A DNA stretch of 64,000 nucleotides. Origin: Dactylorhiza incarnata (lineage: Eukaryota > Streptophyta > Magnoliopsida > Asparagales > Orchidaceae). Positions 10,905 to 23,900 of the stretch are shown one piece after another. Location of the stretch: NCBI GenBank assembly GCA_033032865.1, contig JAWHQI010000028.1, positions 5,971,001 to 6,035,000 on the forward strand, written 5' to 3'. The translations under genes and the position numbers were made by a program. The notes beneath the pieces were generated by a model, which worked only from the letters and a program-made list of their open reading frames with translations, searched no databases and was not told the origin of the DNA. Positions within the stretch are counted from its first letter, which is position 1. Each line of letters starts with the position of its first letter.

Positions 10905-12331
10905 CTAAGAACTTTGTTCTAGAATGGATGGTGTAGAGATAGCTTTTCCACTATGTGATTCTTTTTCAACAAATATCTGAAGAATATTGATCTTTAAGTA
11001 CTGTGTGGATTCTGATGAAAATAACAACCGAAGACGGCTTTTTCCTCAAGGAAGAAAGGACTAAATTCAAGAGAGAAGGATGAATCTTTTCCTTTGAGAA
11101 AATTCGATGTTGATGATGATGATGAACCCTTGAGAGGAGCCTTTGATTTGATAAAAGAAGATTTTTTCAGCTAGGTTTTTTTGTGAACTTCTTCTTGATA
11201 GAGAGAGAGAGAATAATTCTGAATCTTAGAAAGAGAGATACAAATTCAGAATGAGTTCACGACTTCTTTTGATTTGAAATCTTCCGACACACACACACAC
11301 ATATACTTTTGAATTATTCACATTCCTTTCTTATTTCAATTGATATATTTTCCTTCCACAAATAATTCAATAATGGCTTGATGATGATCTCAATAACTGA
11401 TTTTGATCAACTCTGAGATTGATTACATGTGTCTTGAGAGATATCGACATTCTGTTATTAATATGTTGAACACTTGTTGACTTACATTGAAATATTGTGA
11501 AGAGATATTTCTACTTAAGCTTGTTGTTTGTTAGAAGATCTCAAAGTAATGCCTTGATTACTTCTCCTCTTTATGACGTAAACTTCTCATCGTCAGTTGA
11601 ATAATTCTCGATGTATAAACACTTTGACATAACTGAATTGCCTTTCTGAATGCATTATTGAGATCTATGCAGTATGTACCTGATTATATTGCCTTTTAAT
11701 ATATGTATAGGCAGTTCCTAAAACACTTTATTAATCTGATATTTATGGGTCACCCTCATTATATAGGAATTACGAGCTGCAAATAGCCAGAATTCCATAA
11801 CCCCCACTACCCTAGTGGGGAGTTAGGAGAAAACCACCACGCGTCAACGCACGTGATTACCACACACGATCTGATCCAACCGCCTCTCTAACTAACAACC
11901 TGAGGCCCGCAAACCGACCGCTGGCGCGCAACTGCATGCACTATGGCCGGCCACCCGGCCGGTTGCCCTTGTCCGCATGCCGACTGCCCCGCAGCCGTCC
12001 ACACGCCCACTGCGCGCGGCCATGGGACGCGCTGCCACTAGGCCACGCGGCCGGCCACCCGGATGGTCGTAGCTGCGCGCGACCACGGTTCGTGCGGCCA
12101 GCCTTGGCTGCGCACAAACGACACGCGACCGACCAGTCGGCCACCCAGCCTGCCTTGGCCGCGAGTCCACGCTGTGCGGCCTCCCAACCCCGTGACGGGG
12201 CCCTGGCTGTAAGACGCCCCATTCGGAACAAGGCACGAATAGGGGATCTTATCGCACACCACCGCCAATCTGCAACAAAGAAGGGAATAACGGAAGAGTA
12301 GAGGTATGAACATCTCAACACTCTCCCATCA
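10905..12331. other. Unassigned flank, AT-rich then GC-rich
   Basis: 10905-11760 is AT-rich with short GA and CA runs and no coding frame. 11890-12240 is GC-rich, with repeated CCGGCCAC and GCGCGGCC words, and is open in several frames at once only because of its composition. The GC-rich part resembles other GC-rich LTR stretches in this window (33254-33440) in style. I see no gene in it. Confidence 0.4.
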
Positions 12332-12644
12332 TTTGTAACGATCCAGGGCCGCCAACACGGGACCCAGCTGGACCGCCAGCACCCTCCCAGCCCAGGCCCG
12401 CCAACACGGGACCCAGCTGGCACCGGAAGGGTTCAGCCTAACCAGATGGTCTGCAGACCATGCACCTCAACCCCTCTCTGTCCCACCACAGGGCACAGCG
12501 GGTTGTTGGGGTGCATGGTCTGCAGACCATCTGGTTAGGCTGAACCCTTCCGGTGCCAGCTTGGTCCCGTGTTGGCGGGCCTGGGATGGGAGGGTATTGG
12601 CGGTCCAGCTGGGTCCCGTGTTGGCGGCCCTGGATCGTTACAAA
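12332..12644. repeat. Foldback (long inverted repeat) element
   Basis: The sequence starts TTTGTAACGATCC and ends GGATCGTTACAAA. The two arms of about 140 bases are near-perfect inverted copies around a central loop of about 30-35 bases (near 12470-12505). Each arm contains a perfect 14-bp palindrome, TGGTCTGCAGACCA, and two copies of CCGCCAACACGGGACCCAGC. There is no coding capacity. The termini begin TG and end CA. It could be a foldback transposon, a small non-autonomous element, or a secondary inverted duplication; I cannot find a clean target duplication. Confidence 0.8.
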
Positions 12645-12690
12645 AAGTGCAATCCTGGACCCCATTTTTTTCAAACATCCTGGACCCCAT
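12645..12690. other. Short spacer with duplicated LTR-end words
   Basis: It reads twice through a CCTGGACCCCAT phrase that resembles the first bases of the adjacent LTR (GACCCCATTTTTTT, TTCAAACATCC). This looks like a small slippage duplication or a second LTR tip. It may explain why no target duplication is visible at this end. Confidence 0.4.
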
Positions 12691-12972
12691 TGTAAGACCC
12701 CATTTTTTTTTCTTTTTCAAACAACCGGGTCTTAGGCCCAGAACCGCCATTTTGCGGTGACACCCTCGCTCGGGAAGGTCGCCACTACAAAACGCCGATC
12801 CTGCCGGCCAAATCGATCACAAAGAAAAGTGCATTAAAGAAGACAAGTCCACAGAATCAACATGAAATATAAAAATGTCCACATGATATAACTGAACAAG
12901 AAGATAACAGGATACAATAATAAAGGGCTCATGCCATGTACATCATATCCTCACTACAAGATCACTTGCGGA

Positions 12973-15900
12973 AGCTAACTACTAACACTCACTGATCCTG
13001 AAACTGGAGCTCCTATACTGGACTGGCCCGCCTCCGTCTGCACTGGCCTCTGGTGCTGCTGCGTCTCCTCGATCTCCTAAAATGATATGGTCCACCGACT
13101 ATTAGTCAAAAAGACTAAGCCTTATGTTCCCCACCCCACCCCCAATGGCTCCTAGGCACCGTGCAGGAGGATGAAGCGGGCGACAGCAAGGGGTATAACA
13201 AAGAGCAGGTGACAGTGGTACAGGAAATCTTTCTACACAACACATATGTACATAAGTAGTCTAAGCAGTAAAGAGCATAGTAAAGCAGGTAAAGAATAAG
13301 TAAAGTGCAGTAAGTAAAGACAAAAGCAATAGAAAAGTAACCATTGATTTATAGGAATGCCCATACAAACCTATAGACCAAGGGGTCGTTTAGCAAGGCC
13401 TATCGTATAAGAAGTCCCATAACCGACTTATACGATAGGGGTAGGGGTTGAAATGCAATGTTTATGCTATGACAGGCAAGGTATGCAGTTATGCTATGTT
13501 CATACAAGTGCAACTCACCCACTTTGACTCTATGCGCATAGACCTTTAGTTCCCCCTTTTTGGAGCGAGCTAGACTCTCAGGATACTCCCGTAGTGGCAA
13601 ACGGAAGCGGTGGGTTGGGCCTCGCCCACCTTTAGGTTGGTATTCACACTACCCTACCTAGACCTATCGTACGCCTCAACGCAAAACCACGGAGCATCTG
13701 TGTACTCTTACTGGCTGGACCACCAGACTTTCAAGGCTAAGTGCAAATTCCACACTTGCCGAGTCAACGTATTGACGTCGGTGTGAACGACCGTCCAATA
13801 CTGGAGACCCACCACCTTCATGCACATGCAACATGTTCTACTATATCCCGATCCATAAATTCCCCGGGCTAACCTGCCCGTCATCAATAAGCTTCTGAGC
13901 CACCGACTCGCCGGACCAACCCGTCTGTACCAACAAACACTACTGAGTCACAAGCTCGCCGGTCTAACTGATCCGCTGCTTCAACCACCGAGCCTACAGC
14001 TCGTAAAACCAAACCAACTAACTTCTCGTAACCACGGGGTGTGGATGTGTGTATTATTATGTTAATCTTGTATAACAACTTACTCCTACAGTTTGTGGTT
14101 AATCTTGGACTTCCCGTGGATTACCCTGTAAGGGGCTCGCTACGGTACTAGGAACCGAAATGGGATGACACCCCAAAGTTCCCTTTCTCAAGACACTTAG
14201 TGTTGTTGGTATCGATCTATAAGAACACCCTCCTTGTTATTACAATTGAATTAACTCTAGGTTACTTATGACTTTCCAAGACGATCTTTCGTCAATCCCG
14301 AGCACCACTTTACCCTTAACTCACCAAGCACACTTTACCATCTATAATCCTTCTTGTTGACCATCATACCTTCTCAACTAAACTAGGTAAACCACTTACC
14401 TCCCATCCCTCCTAAGGATCTACTTGATTCTCAAATTTCACAGTTTTACTATACGCGGACCAAACTAATTATATGAAGCTCACAACTATAGGTACTCCAA
14501 ATATTCATCCAACTGACCCAAGCTAACTACTAACACTCACTGATCCTGAAACTGGAGCTCCTATACTGGACTGGCCCGCCTCCGTCTGCACTGGCCTCTG
14601 GTGCTGCTGCGTCTCCTCGATCTCCTAAAATGATATGGTCCACCGACCATTAGTCAAAAAAACTAAGCCTTATGTTCCCCACCCCACCCTCAATGGCTCC
14701 TAGGCACCGTGTGGGAGGATGAAGCGGAGGACAGCAATGGGTATAACAAAGAGCAGGTGACAGTGGTACAGGAAATGTTTCTACACTACACATGTGTACA
14801 TAAGTAATCTAAGCAGTAAAGAGCATAGTAAAGCAGGTAAAGAATAAGTAAAGTGCAGTAAGTAAAGACAATAGCATTAGAAAAGTAACCATTGATTTAT
14901 AGGAATGCTCATACAAACCAATATACCAAGGGGTCGTTTAGCAAGGCCTATCGTATAAGAAGTCCCATAACCGACTTATACGATAGGGGTAGGGGTTGAA
15001 ATGCAATGTTTATGCTATGACAGGCAAGGTATGCAATTATGCTATGTTCATACAAGTGCAACTCACCCACTTCGACTCTATCCGCATAGAGCTTTAGTTC
15101 CCCCTTTTTGGAGCGAGCTAGACTCCCAAGATACTCCCGTAGTGGCAAACAGAAGCGGTGGGTTGGGCCTCGCCCACCTCTAGGTTGGTATTCACACTAC
15201 CCTACCTAGACCTATCGTACGCCTCAACGCAAAACCGCGGAGCATCTGCGTACTCTTACTGGCTGGACCACCAGACTTTCAAGGCTAAGTGCAAATTCCA
15301 CACTTGCTGAGTCAACGTATTGACGTTGGTGTGAACGACCGTCCAATACCGGAGACCCACCACCTTCATGCACATGCAACATGTTCTACTATATCCCGAG
15401 CCATAAATTCTCCGGGCTCTCTGCCCGTCATCAATAACCTTTCGAGCCACCGACTCGCCAGACCAACCCGTCCGTACCAACAAACACTACTGAGTCACAA
15501 GCTCACCGGTCTAACTGATCCGCTGCTTCAACCACCGAGCCTACAGCTCGTAAAACCAAACCAACTAACTTCTCGTAACCATGGGGTGTGGGTGTGTGTA
15601 TTATTAAGTTAATCTTGTATAACAACTTACTCCTACAGTTTGTGGTTAATCTTGGATTTCCCGTGGATTACCATGTAAGGGGCTCGCTACGGTACTAGGA
15701 ACCGAAATGGGATGACACCCCAAAGTTCCCTTTCTCAAGACACTTAGTGTTGTTGGTATCTATCCATAAGAACACCCTCCTTGTTATTACAATTGAATTA
15801 ACCCTATGTGACTTATAACTTTCCAAGACGATCTTTCGTCAATCCCGAGCACCACTTTACCCTTAACTCACCATGCACACTTTACCATCTATAATCCTTC

Positions 15901-16067
15901 TTGTTGACCATCATACCTTCACAAATAAACTAGGTAAACCACTTACCTCCCATCCCTCCTAAGGATCCACTTGATTCTCAAATTTCACAGTTTTACTATA
16001 CGCAGACCAAACTAATTATATGAAGCTCACAACTATAGGTACTCCAAATATTCATCCAACTGACCCA
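12973..16067. repeat. Tandem duplication of about 1.55 kb inside the 3' LTR
   Basis: 12973-14520 and 14521-16067 are near-identical direct copies, both beginning AGCTAACTACTAACACTCAC. The sequence after the second copy (AGCTATTTACTGG) shares AGCTA with the start of the unit, so microhomology is the likely joining point. The other LTR of the element (from about 21275) has this unit once. Confidence 0.85.
13399..13439 (-). promoter_or_regulatory. Conserved LTR hairpin
   Basis: CCTATCGTATAAG and CTTATACGATAGG form a perfect 13-bp stem with a 15-base loop. The same hairpin occurs at 14947-14987 and, slightly degraded, at 21703-21743. In the related solo LTR at 55366-55405 the loop-proximal pair is changed on both sides so that pairing is kept. 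It lies 0.7-0.8 kb from the LTR's 3' end, so it could fold in the element's RNA. Its function is unknown. Confidence 0.6.
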
Positions 16068-17888
16068 AGCTATTTACTGGAGTTCTATCATGATGTTATA
16101 AGATTAATTCCAGAGAATCATATTTTTCCCTAATTAATTAATATTTATTTTAATTTCTCCAAACACCTGCCAAACATGAAAATGAACATGAACTATAAGT
16201 AAAACTTATGATATGGATTTCCAAAATTTATGATAAATCTATGGTGGCTAAATAACACCAGAAACAGTATATCATATTTTTACAGTAAGAAATTCTCCTC
16301 TAATTTATTTATTTATCTTCTATCCAAAATCATAGTTTATGAAGGAACTACCAAAAAGATCCACACTAAAATTATGGTAAAATTACCAAGCTCTTATGCT
16401 CACCAGAAAAGGCTACTGACTAAGTTTCAGGATTTAATAAAATCAGTTTCTCACTAAAATAATTAAATTAAGAAAACCTCAAATTCAATGAACTATGGAG
16501 TAGCCTACTGATTTAAATCCTCAAAAATTCTATAAAAATTTACAGAGGTTCCTAATGTCCAGAAAGGGCCTATCACCAATTTAAACAATTTAGCAAAGAG
16601 TTTTGGACCCTCAAATATATTTCTTAAGTCTAAATCAAAATAGGTGCCTTGTGAAAGAGGTACTGATTAAATCATTTAATAAAATTCACAAAAATTACAA
16701 GAGGTCTAAACCATGATTATAAGGGCACCACCAAAGTTTCATCATCATCCAAGACTTTAAGCATGTAAAGGTTTCTTTTAAGAAGTTTCCCTAAAGGGGT
16801 TACGCCCTAATTCAAATGGAATATTGGCTTCTAAAATTCTTATAAAATTACCCAGTGCCTATCTACACCCTATGAATCTATCCACCAAGTTTCATAACCA
16901 ACCAGGGAATTTTGACTACATGGCCTTCACAAGGTTCTAAATGCACACCTAGGAATAAAACTAGTATTTTAGGGCTTATCCACCTCTACACCACCCCAAA
17001 CCACTCATGGGGATTCTTTAGGTGATCCTAAATCAGTTACCAAGGTTTCACTACATGGTGATGAGTTTTGACCACCATACCCTAAGGTAAGCACCATACC
17101 CTAACTTTGACCCAACTTGACCTAACTTGGGTTGACAAATTACCCAACCAAAACATACCCAATTGGGCTGATATTTTTAACAGGGTTATATGATAACCCT
17201 AAGAAGTACCCATCAAAATTTGGAGGGCATCGGAGGTCATTTGACCCAATAATTAATTAATATTTTGTTTATGAAATTATTACAAAAACCTTAGAAAAAG
17301 CTTCTCCTAAAAATCCCATCTTTGGATATAATGTGTGTGAGGGTATAAGTAGCCTATGTTTCAAATCTCAAGTCCATGTCATTTACCAATCAAAAGTAAT
17401 TCAAGAAATAGTGTCTGTCCTACACTAGGGACCAGCCTCACCAAAATGGACCTACATGGAGCTACAGAACTCCTTTTGGGGTGAAATCAATTTTAAATTA
17501 AAGTAGACTCTAAGGGATACAACTTTGGTGTTGGACACTGTTTCAGCAGAGAGGCTTAAGTAGTTTTGATATTTATTTCTAACTACTGTGAGTAATAATA
17601 CAAAAAAAAATGAAATAATAATATTCATCACATATAAAATTTCCTGTACAGAAATTGAAGGGCCATGATTTCTTCTTCTCCGATGAGCCAACAGCCATGA
17701 TGTCCTCTTCCTGTAGCTTTTCCAAGCATTGCCGTCGGCCATCCGGCCACCTCCCTGGCCGGCCACCACCACCACCACCTCCGTTGAGATGGTGGCTATC
17801 GTCGGGCGGCGGAACGGCCGCCGGAGGGGCGGTTTTCGGCGAACCCGACCAAGCCATTTTCATGAAATTTCAGATTTTTCTCACTTGG

Positions 17889-17910
17889 ATCGGGCTCAAT
17901 TGAGCCCGAT
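17889..17910. promoter_or_regulatory. 22-bp perfect palindrome in giant LTR (copy 1)
   Basis: The half-site ATCGGGCTCAA is followed directly by its reverse complement with no spacer. Identical copies occur at 24649-24670 and 51196-51217, the same relative place in two other LTRs of the family. It lies beside the GC-rich segment of the LTR. It may be a dimeric protein binding site or a self-pairing RNA loop; which of these is not known. Confidence 0.6.
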
Positions 17911-18950
17911 TTCTCACCTATTTTGATCTAAGATATATCCATAGAGGGAGAGGAGAAGAACCAGACCTTCAATCGGGTTTGACGGTGGTTGCTTCCCGGA
18001 TTTGCCATGGTCGACCACCCTCCTTGAGCTCCTTGCCGATCTCCCAATTCTCCACCAAATACAACGATCTAAGACTCGATTTCAACTCATATCCTCCTTC
18101 TGAAGGTGATGGAAGGGTCAATTTGAGGAGGGGAAGGCTTAATGGTGGAGTGCCATTAATGACCATTTCGGTTTCACTTGAAATTCCATGAATACAGGCA
18201 CCTATGTGGCCGGCCAAGGCTGTTAAACTTCTCCAAATTACTGAGGGGAGGAGTACCAAACCATGGGAGATGAAGAGAGGAAGCCTTTGGCCTCCCAAGC
18301 CATGAATGACCATTATTCCTCTCTTTCTCTCTCCACCATTTTTGGGGAAAATTGGGTTTCTCTCTCCTAATCATCATTTACAGAAATTGGATGGCTTTTT
18401 GAGTAATTCTCAGCCTCCTAGACTAATGGGCTACTCCAATTGGGCCTAGCCCAAGTAGATTGGGCTTGATTAGGTCAAATTAGGGTAATTTGACCTAAAT
18501 TAAGCTTGAGTTGACTTTGGTCAATTTGACTATTTGGGTTGACCCCAATGGGTGGACTATGAGCCATTGGACTCCCTTAGGGGTTAGCAAGGTCTAGGTA
18601 GGGTCAATTTGGCATGATGGAGGTTAATTGACCCTAAATAGGCCACTTTGACCAATTTGGGATTAGGGTTGACTTTGCTCAATTTGGCCTCATTGGTTGA
18701 CCCTAATGGGTCCTTGGTGCTATAAGGGGACCCCTAAAGGGTTAGGTATACTATGGTGGGGTCAAAGGGTCAAGGTGAGGCCCTTAAGTCCAACCTTATG
18801 CTTGTTAACTAGAAATTGCTATTTGCAGACCACTGTGGTTTCCTTCTTTTTTCCTAAGGCCAAATGGTCTCTTCAAGCTTCCTAGGGTTTTGTAATGACC
18901 TAGTCATGACAAAACCACTCTAGGGGTCTAGCTGTTTGGGGGATGTTACA

Positions 18951-20996
18951 AATCCCAATAAACAAAAAGAATAATTTCGTCCCTGAATTTCAGGTTAGGT
19001 CTGCGGGGCTTCTACCGCAAGTGCTTGAACGTAACATCCCCTAAGAATGGAAGTTATTCCTGACTCGAAGAGGACCGACTAACTATGCCACACCAGCTCT
19101 AGTGGCTCTAAGTTGTGCTCCTCCTGACCACAATTTTACCACATGTCTTAACCTTTGGAATCTTCTTGCGCCGTAAGACTCGCACCGTCGTATCATCTGT
19201 CCTTACCGGGATGACCTAACTACCTTGGTCGATCTATCCTCGATGTTCCAAATAAAGATGTGCCCGGAGTGGGAATGTGGTAACCTGTGTATGAAATCCA
19301 TAATTATATCCTCGAACTTCAACTCTAACCTGGGCAGATTCTTATGCCTTTAAAGTTTTCTTCACACGTTCAAATTCTTACTCCTTCAGGTACGTCCAAG
19401 TAATCAGTCATTTCTACTCTACAACTTTTCCAGTTCTTACTATTGATGGAACTAATCAAATCGTCTAGCGTCCTAATCATCCTTAAATTTTAATGGGGGT
19501 GCACTTGTGAACCTTTATGAGTATATGCTAACCAACTATGATGGTAAGATGACTCCCAATCATTTTCTACATGTGGAGTTTGATTCATAATGGCATACGG
19601 GTAAAATCTTTTGAAACCCTAAGATTTTTCACAAGTCAATTTCATCAAGGAAATATCATCACGTTTATTTCACCAAATTCCTATCACTTACCATATAATA
19701 GTCTTGGTCACTTTCATATGGTCCAAGGTAAGATAAGGGTTAGATTGTTCTTATCATACTACACTCAGACACTATATTCTAATTCCAAATAGTCATCGTC
19801 TAAGATCTTTAGTTAGTCATCATCATAGCTCCCAAGGTATTGGGCTATTATTGTAGTTAAAATTTTCAAACATGACAGGGCATGATTTTTAACAAATCAT
19901 AAATTGATCACTTCTGAATGCCCCAAACTACCAGAACTTTCAAATATAACTAAAGCTTGCACGACCTAATTTCAGTTCCCAACTTCCAGAAAGGCATATG
20001 CATCCCTAAGTGACTAAACCTAGCAACTTTACATTTCCAATGATTCAACTAAGGTCAAGTTGTTGTTTGATCAATGATATTTATCCATTCTCCTGGTAAT
20101 ACTTCAGATCATTATTCCACACCTACTTTTACACTATCTCATCCTTGCCCGAGTAACGTCGAATATGATCAACTTCAAAATCATTATGTTCTCGACGCAG
20201 CACTTTCTAAATTAAATCTAAGGGAAACCCAAGTCAGTCATTAATTTGCCCAATAAACAAAAGGTAAGGCCCAATAAACAAAAGATAAGCCACTATCTAT
20301 TTTGGGCTGAGTATCTTCAATATCACCAAGTTATATTCATCCCAAGTATGCAAGCAATCCTTCGGGCACACAACCTTAGACTTGGGGTTCTATCTTGAGA
20401 CTTGTTGGTATACTCCACACTTTAGACTCTTCTAGGTATCCTCTACCACAACCTTATCAGGATCAACATGTGACAATCTCAAACGGGTCTCTTCTGCACT
20501 TTAATTCTTATCCGACCCTCAATGTTTGTCATGGTGGTTGTCTTAACGTAATCATGTCACGGATACGAGGATTGAGTCTATGAGTCTCATACCATTCTAC
20601 TTCTGAGTCAACCTCTCTTTCTCTAGTCTCTTTGGGGTATCCTCGTATATCCACCAAAAGGTATACCTACGGTCTATTTCAGACTAGGTCACGGTATACA
20701 TTGTTAAGGTAAGTCACATATCCTAGTGGGGTTGAGTCTAACTCGTTGACTAAAGGACTAACTAAAGGAGATCTTTGCAGCCGGAGGTATTCCCTGCAGG
20801 GGGCAGTGTTCGCCGCAGGCTATAAAAGAAAACTTGTCAAAAAGATTCAGTTAACAGTGGACTTTTTCATGTGATTTCACCATATGGGCACACCACTGCT
20901 TCCGCTGCTTAGTTTGTCCTCAAACTAAACTCGCGCGGGGTGGCCCAGGGTTTGTGGACTTATTTTCTTCGGATCGAGATTTCCTCTGATACCACT
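18951..20996 (-). pseudogene. Internal region with decayed chromovirus pol remnants
   Basis: There is no open frame of useful length. On the minus strand around 19190-19330 the sequence resembles the integrase-to-C-terminal part of chromoviruses in pieces (for instance VRVLRRKKIPKVKTCGKIVV near 19130-19190). Just before the 3' LTR the words GGGACGAAATTATT resemble the end of chromovirus internal regions. The rest is AT-rich and unassignable. The element therefore seems to be a deletion derivative of a chromovirus that could only move with enzymes supplied from elsewhere. Confidence 0.45.
20984..20994 (-). other. Primer binding site, initiator Met tRNA
   Basis: TGGTATCAGAG on the minus strand matches the 3' end of plant initiator Met tRNA over 11 bases. 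It sits two bases inside the 5' LTR end (20997), as reverse transcription priming needs. This fixes the element's orientation. Confidence 0.8.
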
Positions 20997-23900
20997 TGTA
21001 AGACCCCATTTTTTTCTTTTTCAAACATCCGGGTCTTAGGCCCAGAACCGCCATTTTGCGGTGACACCCTCGCTCGGGAAGGTCGCCACTACAAAACGCC
21101 GATCCTGCCGGCCAAATCGATCACAAAGAAAAGTGTATTAAAGAAGACAAGTCCACAGAATCAACATGAAATATAAAAATGTCCACATGATATAACTGAA
21201 CAAGAAGATAACAAGGTACAATAATAAAGGTCTCATGCCATGTACATCATATCCTCACTACAAGATCACTCGCTGAAGCTAACTACTAACACTCACTAAT
21301 CCTGAAACTAGAGCTTCTATACTGGACTGGCCCGCCTCCGTCTGCACTGGCCTCTGGTGCTGCTGCGTCTCCTCGATCTCCTAAAATGATATGGTCCACC
21401 GACCATTAGTCAAAAAGACTAAGCCTTATGTTCCCCACCCCACCCCCAATGGCTCCTAGGCACCGTGCGGGAGGATGAAGCGGAGGACAGCAAGGGGTAT
21501 AACAAAGAGCAGGTGACAGTGGTACAGGAAATGTTTCTACACTACACATGTGTACATAAGTAGTCTACGCAGTAAAGTGCATAGTAAAGCAGGTAAAGAA
21601 AAAGTAAAGTGCAGTAAGTAAAGACAATAGCAATAGAAAAGTAACCATTGATTTATAGGAATGCCTATACAAACCTATAGACCAAGGGGTCGTTTAGCAA
21701 GGCCTATCGTACAAGAAGTCCCACAACCGACTTATACGATATGAGTAGGGGTTGAAATACAATGTTTATGTTATGACAGGCAAAGTATGTAGTTATGCTA
21801 TGTTCATACAAGTGCAACTCACCCACTTCGACTCTATGCGCATAGACCTTTAGTTCCCCTTTTTTGGAGCGAGCTAGACTCCCAGGATACTCCCGTAGTG
21901 GCAAACGGAAGCGGTGGGTTGGGCCTCGCCCACCTCTAGGTTGGTATTCACACTACCCTACCTAGACTTATCGTACGCCTCAACGCAAAACCGCGGAGCA
22001 TCTACTTACTCTTACTGGCTGGACCACCAGACTTTCAAGGCTAAGTGCAAATTCCACACTTGCTGAGTCAACGTATTGACGTCGGTGTGAACGACCGTTC
22101 AATACCGAAGACCCACCACCTTCATACACATGCAACATGTTCCACTATATCCCGAGCCATAAATTCCCCGGGCTAACCTGCCTGTCATCAATAACCTTCC
22201 GAGCCACCAACTCGCCGGACCAACCCGTCCGTACCAACAAACACTACTGAGTCACAAGCTCACCGGTCTAACTGATCCGCTGCTTCAACCACCGAGCCTA
22301 CAGCTCGTAAAACCAAGCCAACTAACTTCTCATAACCACAGGGTGTGGGTGTGTGTATTATTAAGTTAATCTTGTATAACAACTTACTCCTACAGTTTGT
22401 GGTTAATCTTGGACTTCCTGTGGATTACCCTGTAAGGGGCTCGCTACGGTACTAGGAACCGAAATGGGATGACACACCAAAGTTCCTTTCTCAAGACACT
22501 TAGTGTTGTTGGTATCTATCCATAAGAACACCCTCCTTGTTATTACAATTGAATTAACCCTAGGTGACTTATGACTTTCCAAGACGATCTTTCGTCAATC
22601 CCGAGCACCACTTTACCCTTAACTCACCAAGCACACTTTACCATCTATAATCCTTCTTGTTGACCATCATACCTTCTCAACTAAACTAGGTAAACCACTT
22701 ACCTCCCATCCCTCCTAAGGATCCACTTGATTCTCAAATTTCACAGTTTTACTATACGCAGACCAAACTAATTATATGAAGATCACAACTATAGGTACTC
22801 CAAATATTCATCCAACTGACCCAAACTATTTACTGGAGGTCTATCATGATGTTATAAGATTAATTCCAGAGAATCATATTTTTCCCTAATTAATTAATAT
22901 TTATTTTAATTTCTCCAAACATCTGCCAAACATGAAAATGAACATAAACTATAAGTAAAACTTATGATATGGATTTCCAAAATTTACGATAAATCTATGG
23001 TGGCTAAATAACACCAGAAACAGCATATCATATTTTTACAGTAAGAAATTCTCCTCTAATTTATTTATTTATCTTCTATCCAAAATTATAGTTTTATGAA
23101 GGAACTACCAAAAAAATCCACACTAAAATTATGGGAAAATTACCAATCTCTTATGCTCACCAGAAAAGGCTACTGACTAAGTTTCAGGATTTAAGAAAAT
23201 GGTTTTCTCACTAAAATAATTAAATTAAGAAAACCTCAAATTCAATGAACTATGAAGTAGCCTACTGATTTAAATCCTCAAAAAATCTATAAAAAATTAC
23301 AGAGGTTCCTAATGTCCAGAAAGGGCCTATCACCAATTTAAACAATTTAGCAAAGAGTTTTGGACCCTCAAATATATTTCTTAATTCTAAATCAAAACAG
23401 GTGCCTTGTGAAAGAGGTACTGATTAAATCATTTAATAAAATTCACAAAAATTACCAGAGGTCTAAACCATGAGTATAAGGGCACCACCAAAGTTTCATC
23501 ATCATCCAAGACCTTTAAGCATGGAATGGTTTCTTTTAAGAAGTTTCCCTAAAGGGGTTATGCCCTAATTCAAAGGGAATATTGGCTCCTAAAATTCTTA
23601 TAAAATTACCCAGTGCCTATCTACACCCTATGAATCTATCCACCAAGTTTCATAACCAACCAGGGACTTTTGACCATATGGCCTTCACAAGGTTCTAAAT
23701 GCACACCTAGGAATAAAACTAGTATTCTAGGGCTTATCCACCTCTACACCACCCCAAACCACTCATGGGGATTCTTTAGGTGATCCTAAATCAGTTACCA
23801 AGGTTTCACTACATGGTGATGAGTTTTGACCACCATACCCCAAGGTAAGCACCATACTCTAACTTTGACCCAACTTGACCTAACTTGGGTTGACAAATTA

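Larger units (their letters stand above)
12691..18950 (-). repeat. 3' LTR of the giant-LTR element (with internal duplication)
   Basis: The LTR is 6.26 kb long and matches 20997-25710 along its length, except that about 1.55 kb is present twice in tandem. It contains a GC-rich segment around 17720-17860, the long palindrome at 17889 and a hairpin at 13399. Many small open frames exist on both strands, but they do not look like protein and most lack an ATG. Confidence 0.8.

Noticed and set aside
13400..15148. 66-residue frames at 13400-13600, 14948-15148 and 21704-21904 on the minus strand with nearly the same sequence
   Set aside because: They start at TTG, not ATG. They are alike only because the LTR copies are recent, and the frame is lost in the more diverged copy at 55200-55310.
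17720..17870. GC-rich frames in the giant LTRs (17655-17903, 24414-24686) as possible captured gene exons
   Set aside because: They are Pro/Gly/Arg-rich low-complexity frames on both strands. No domain is visible and there is no sign of introns.
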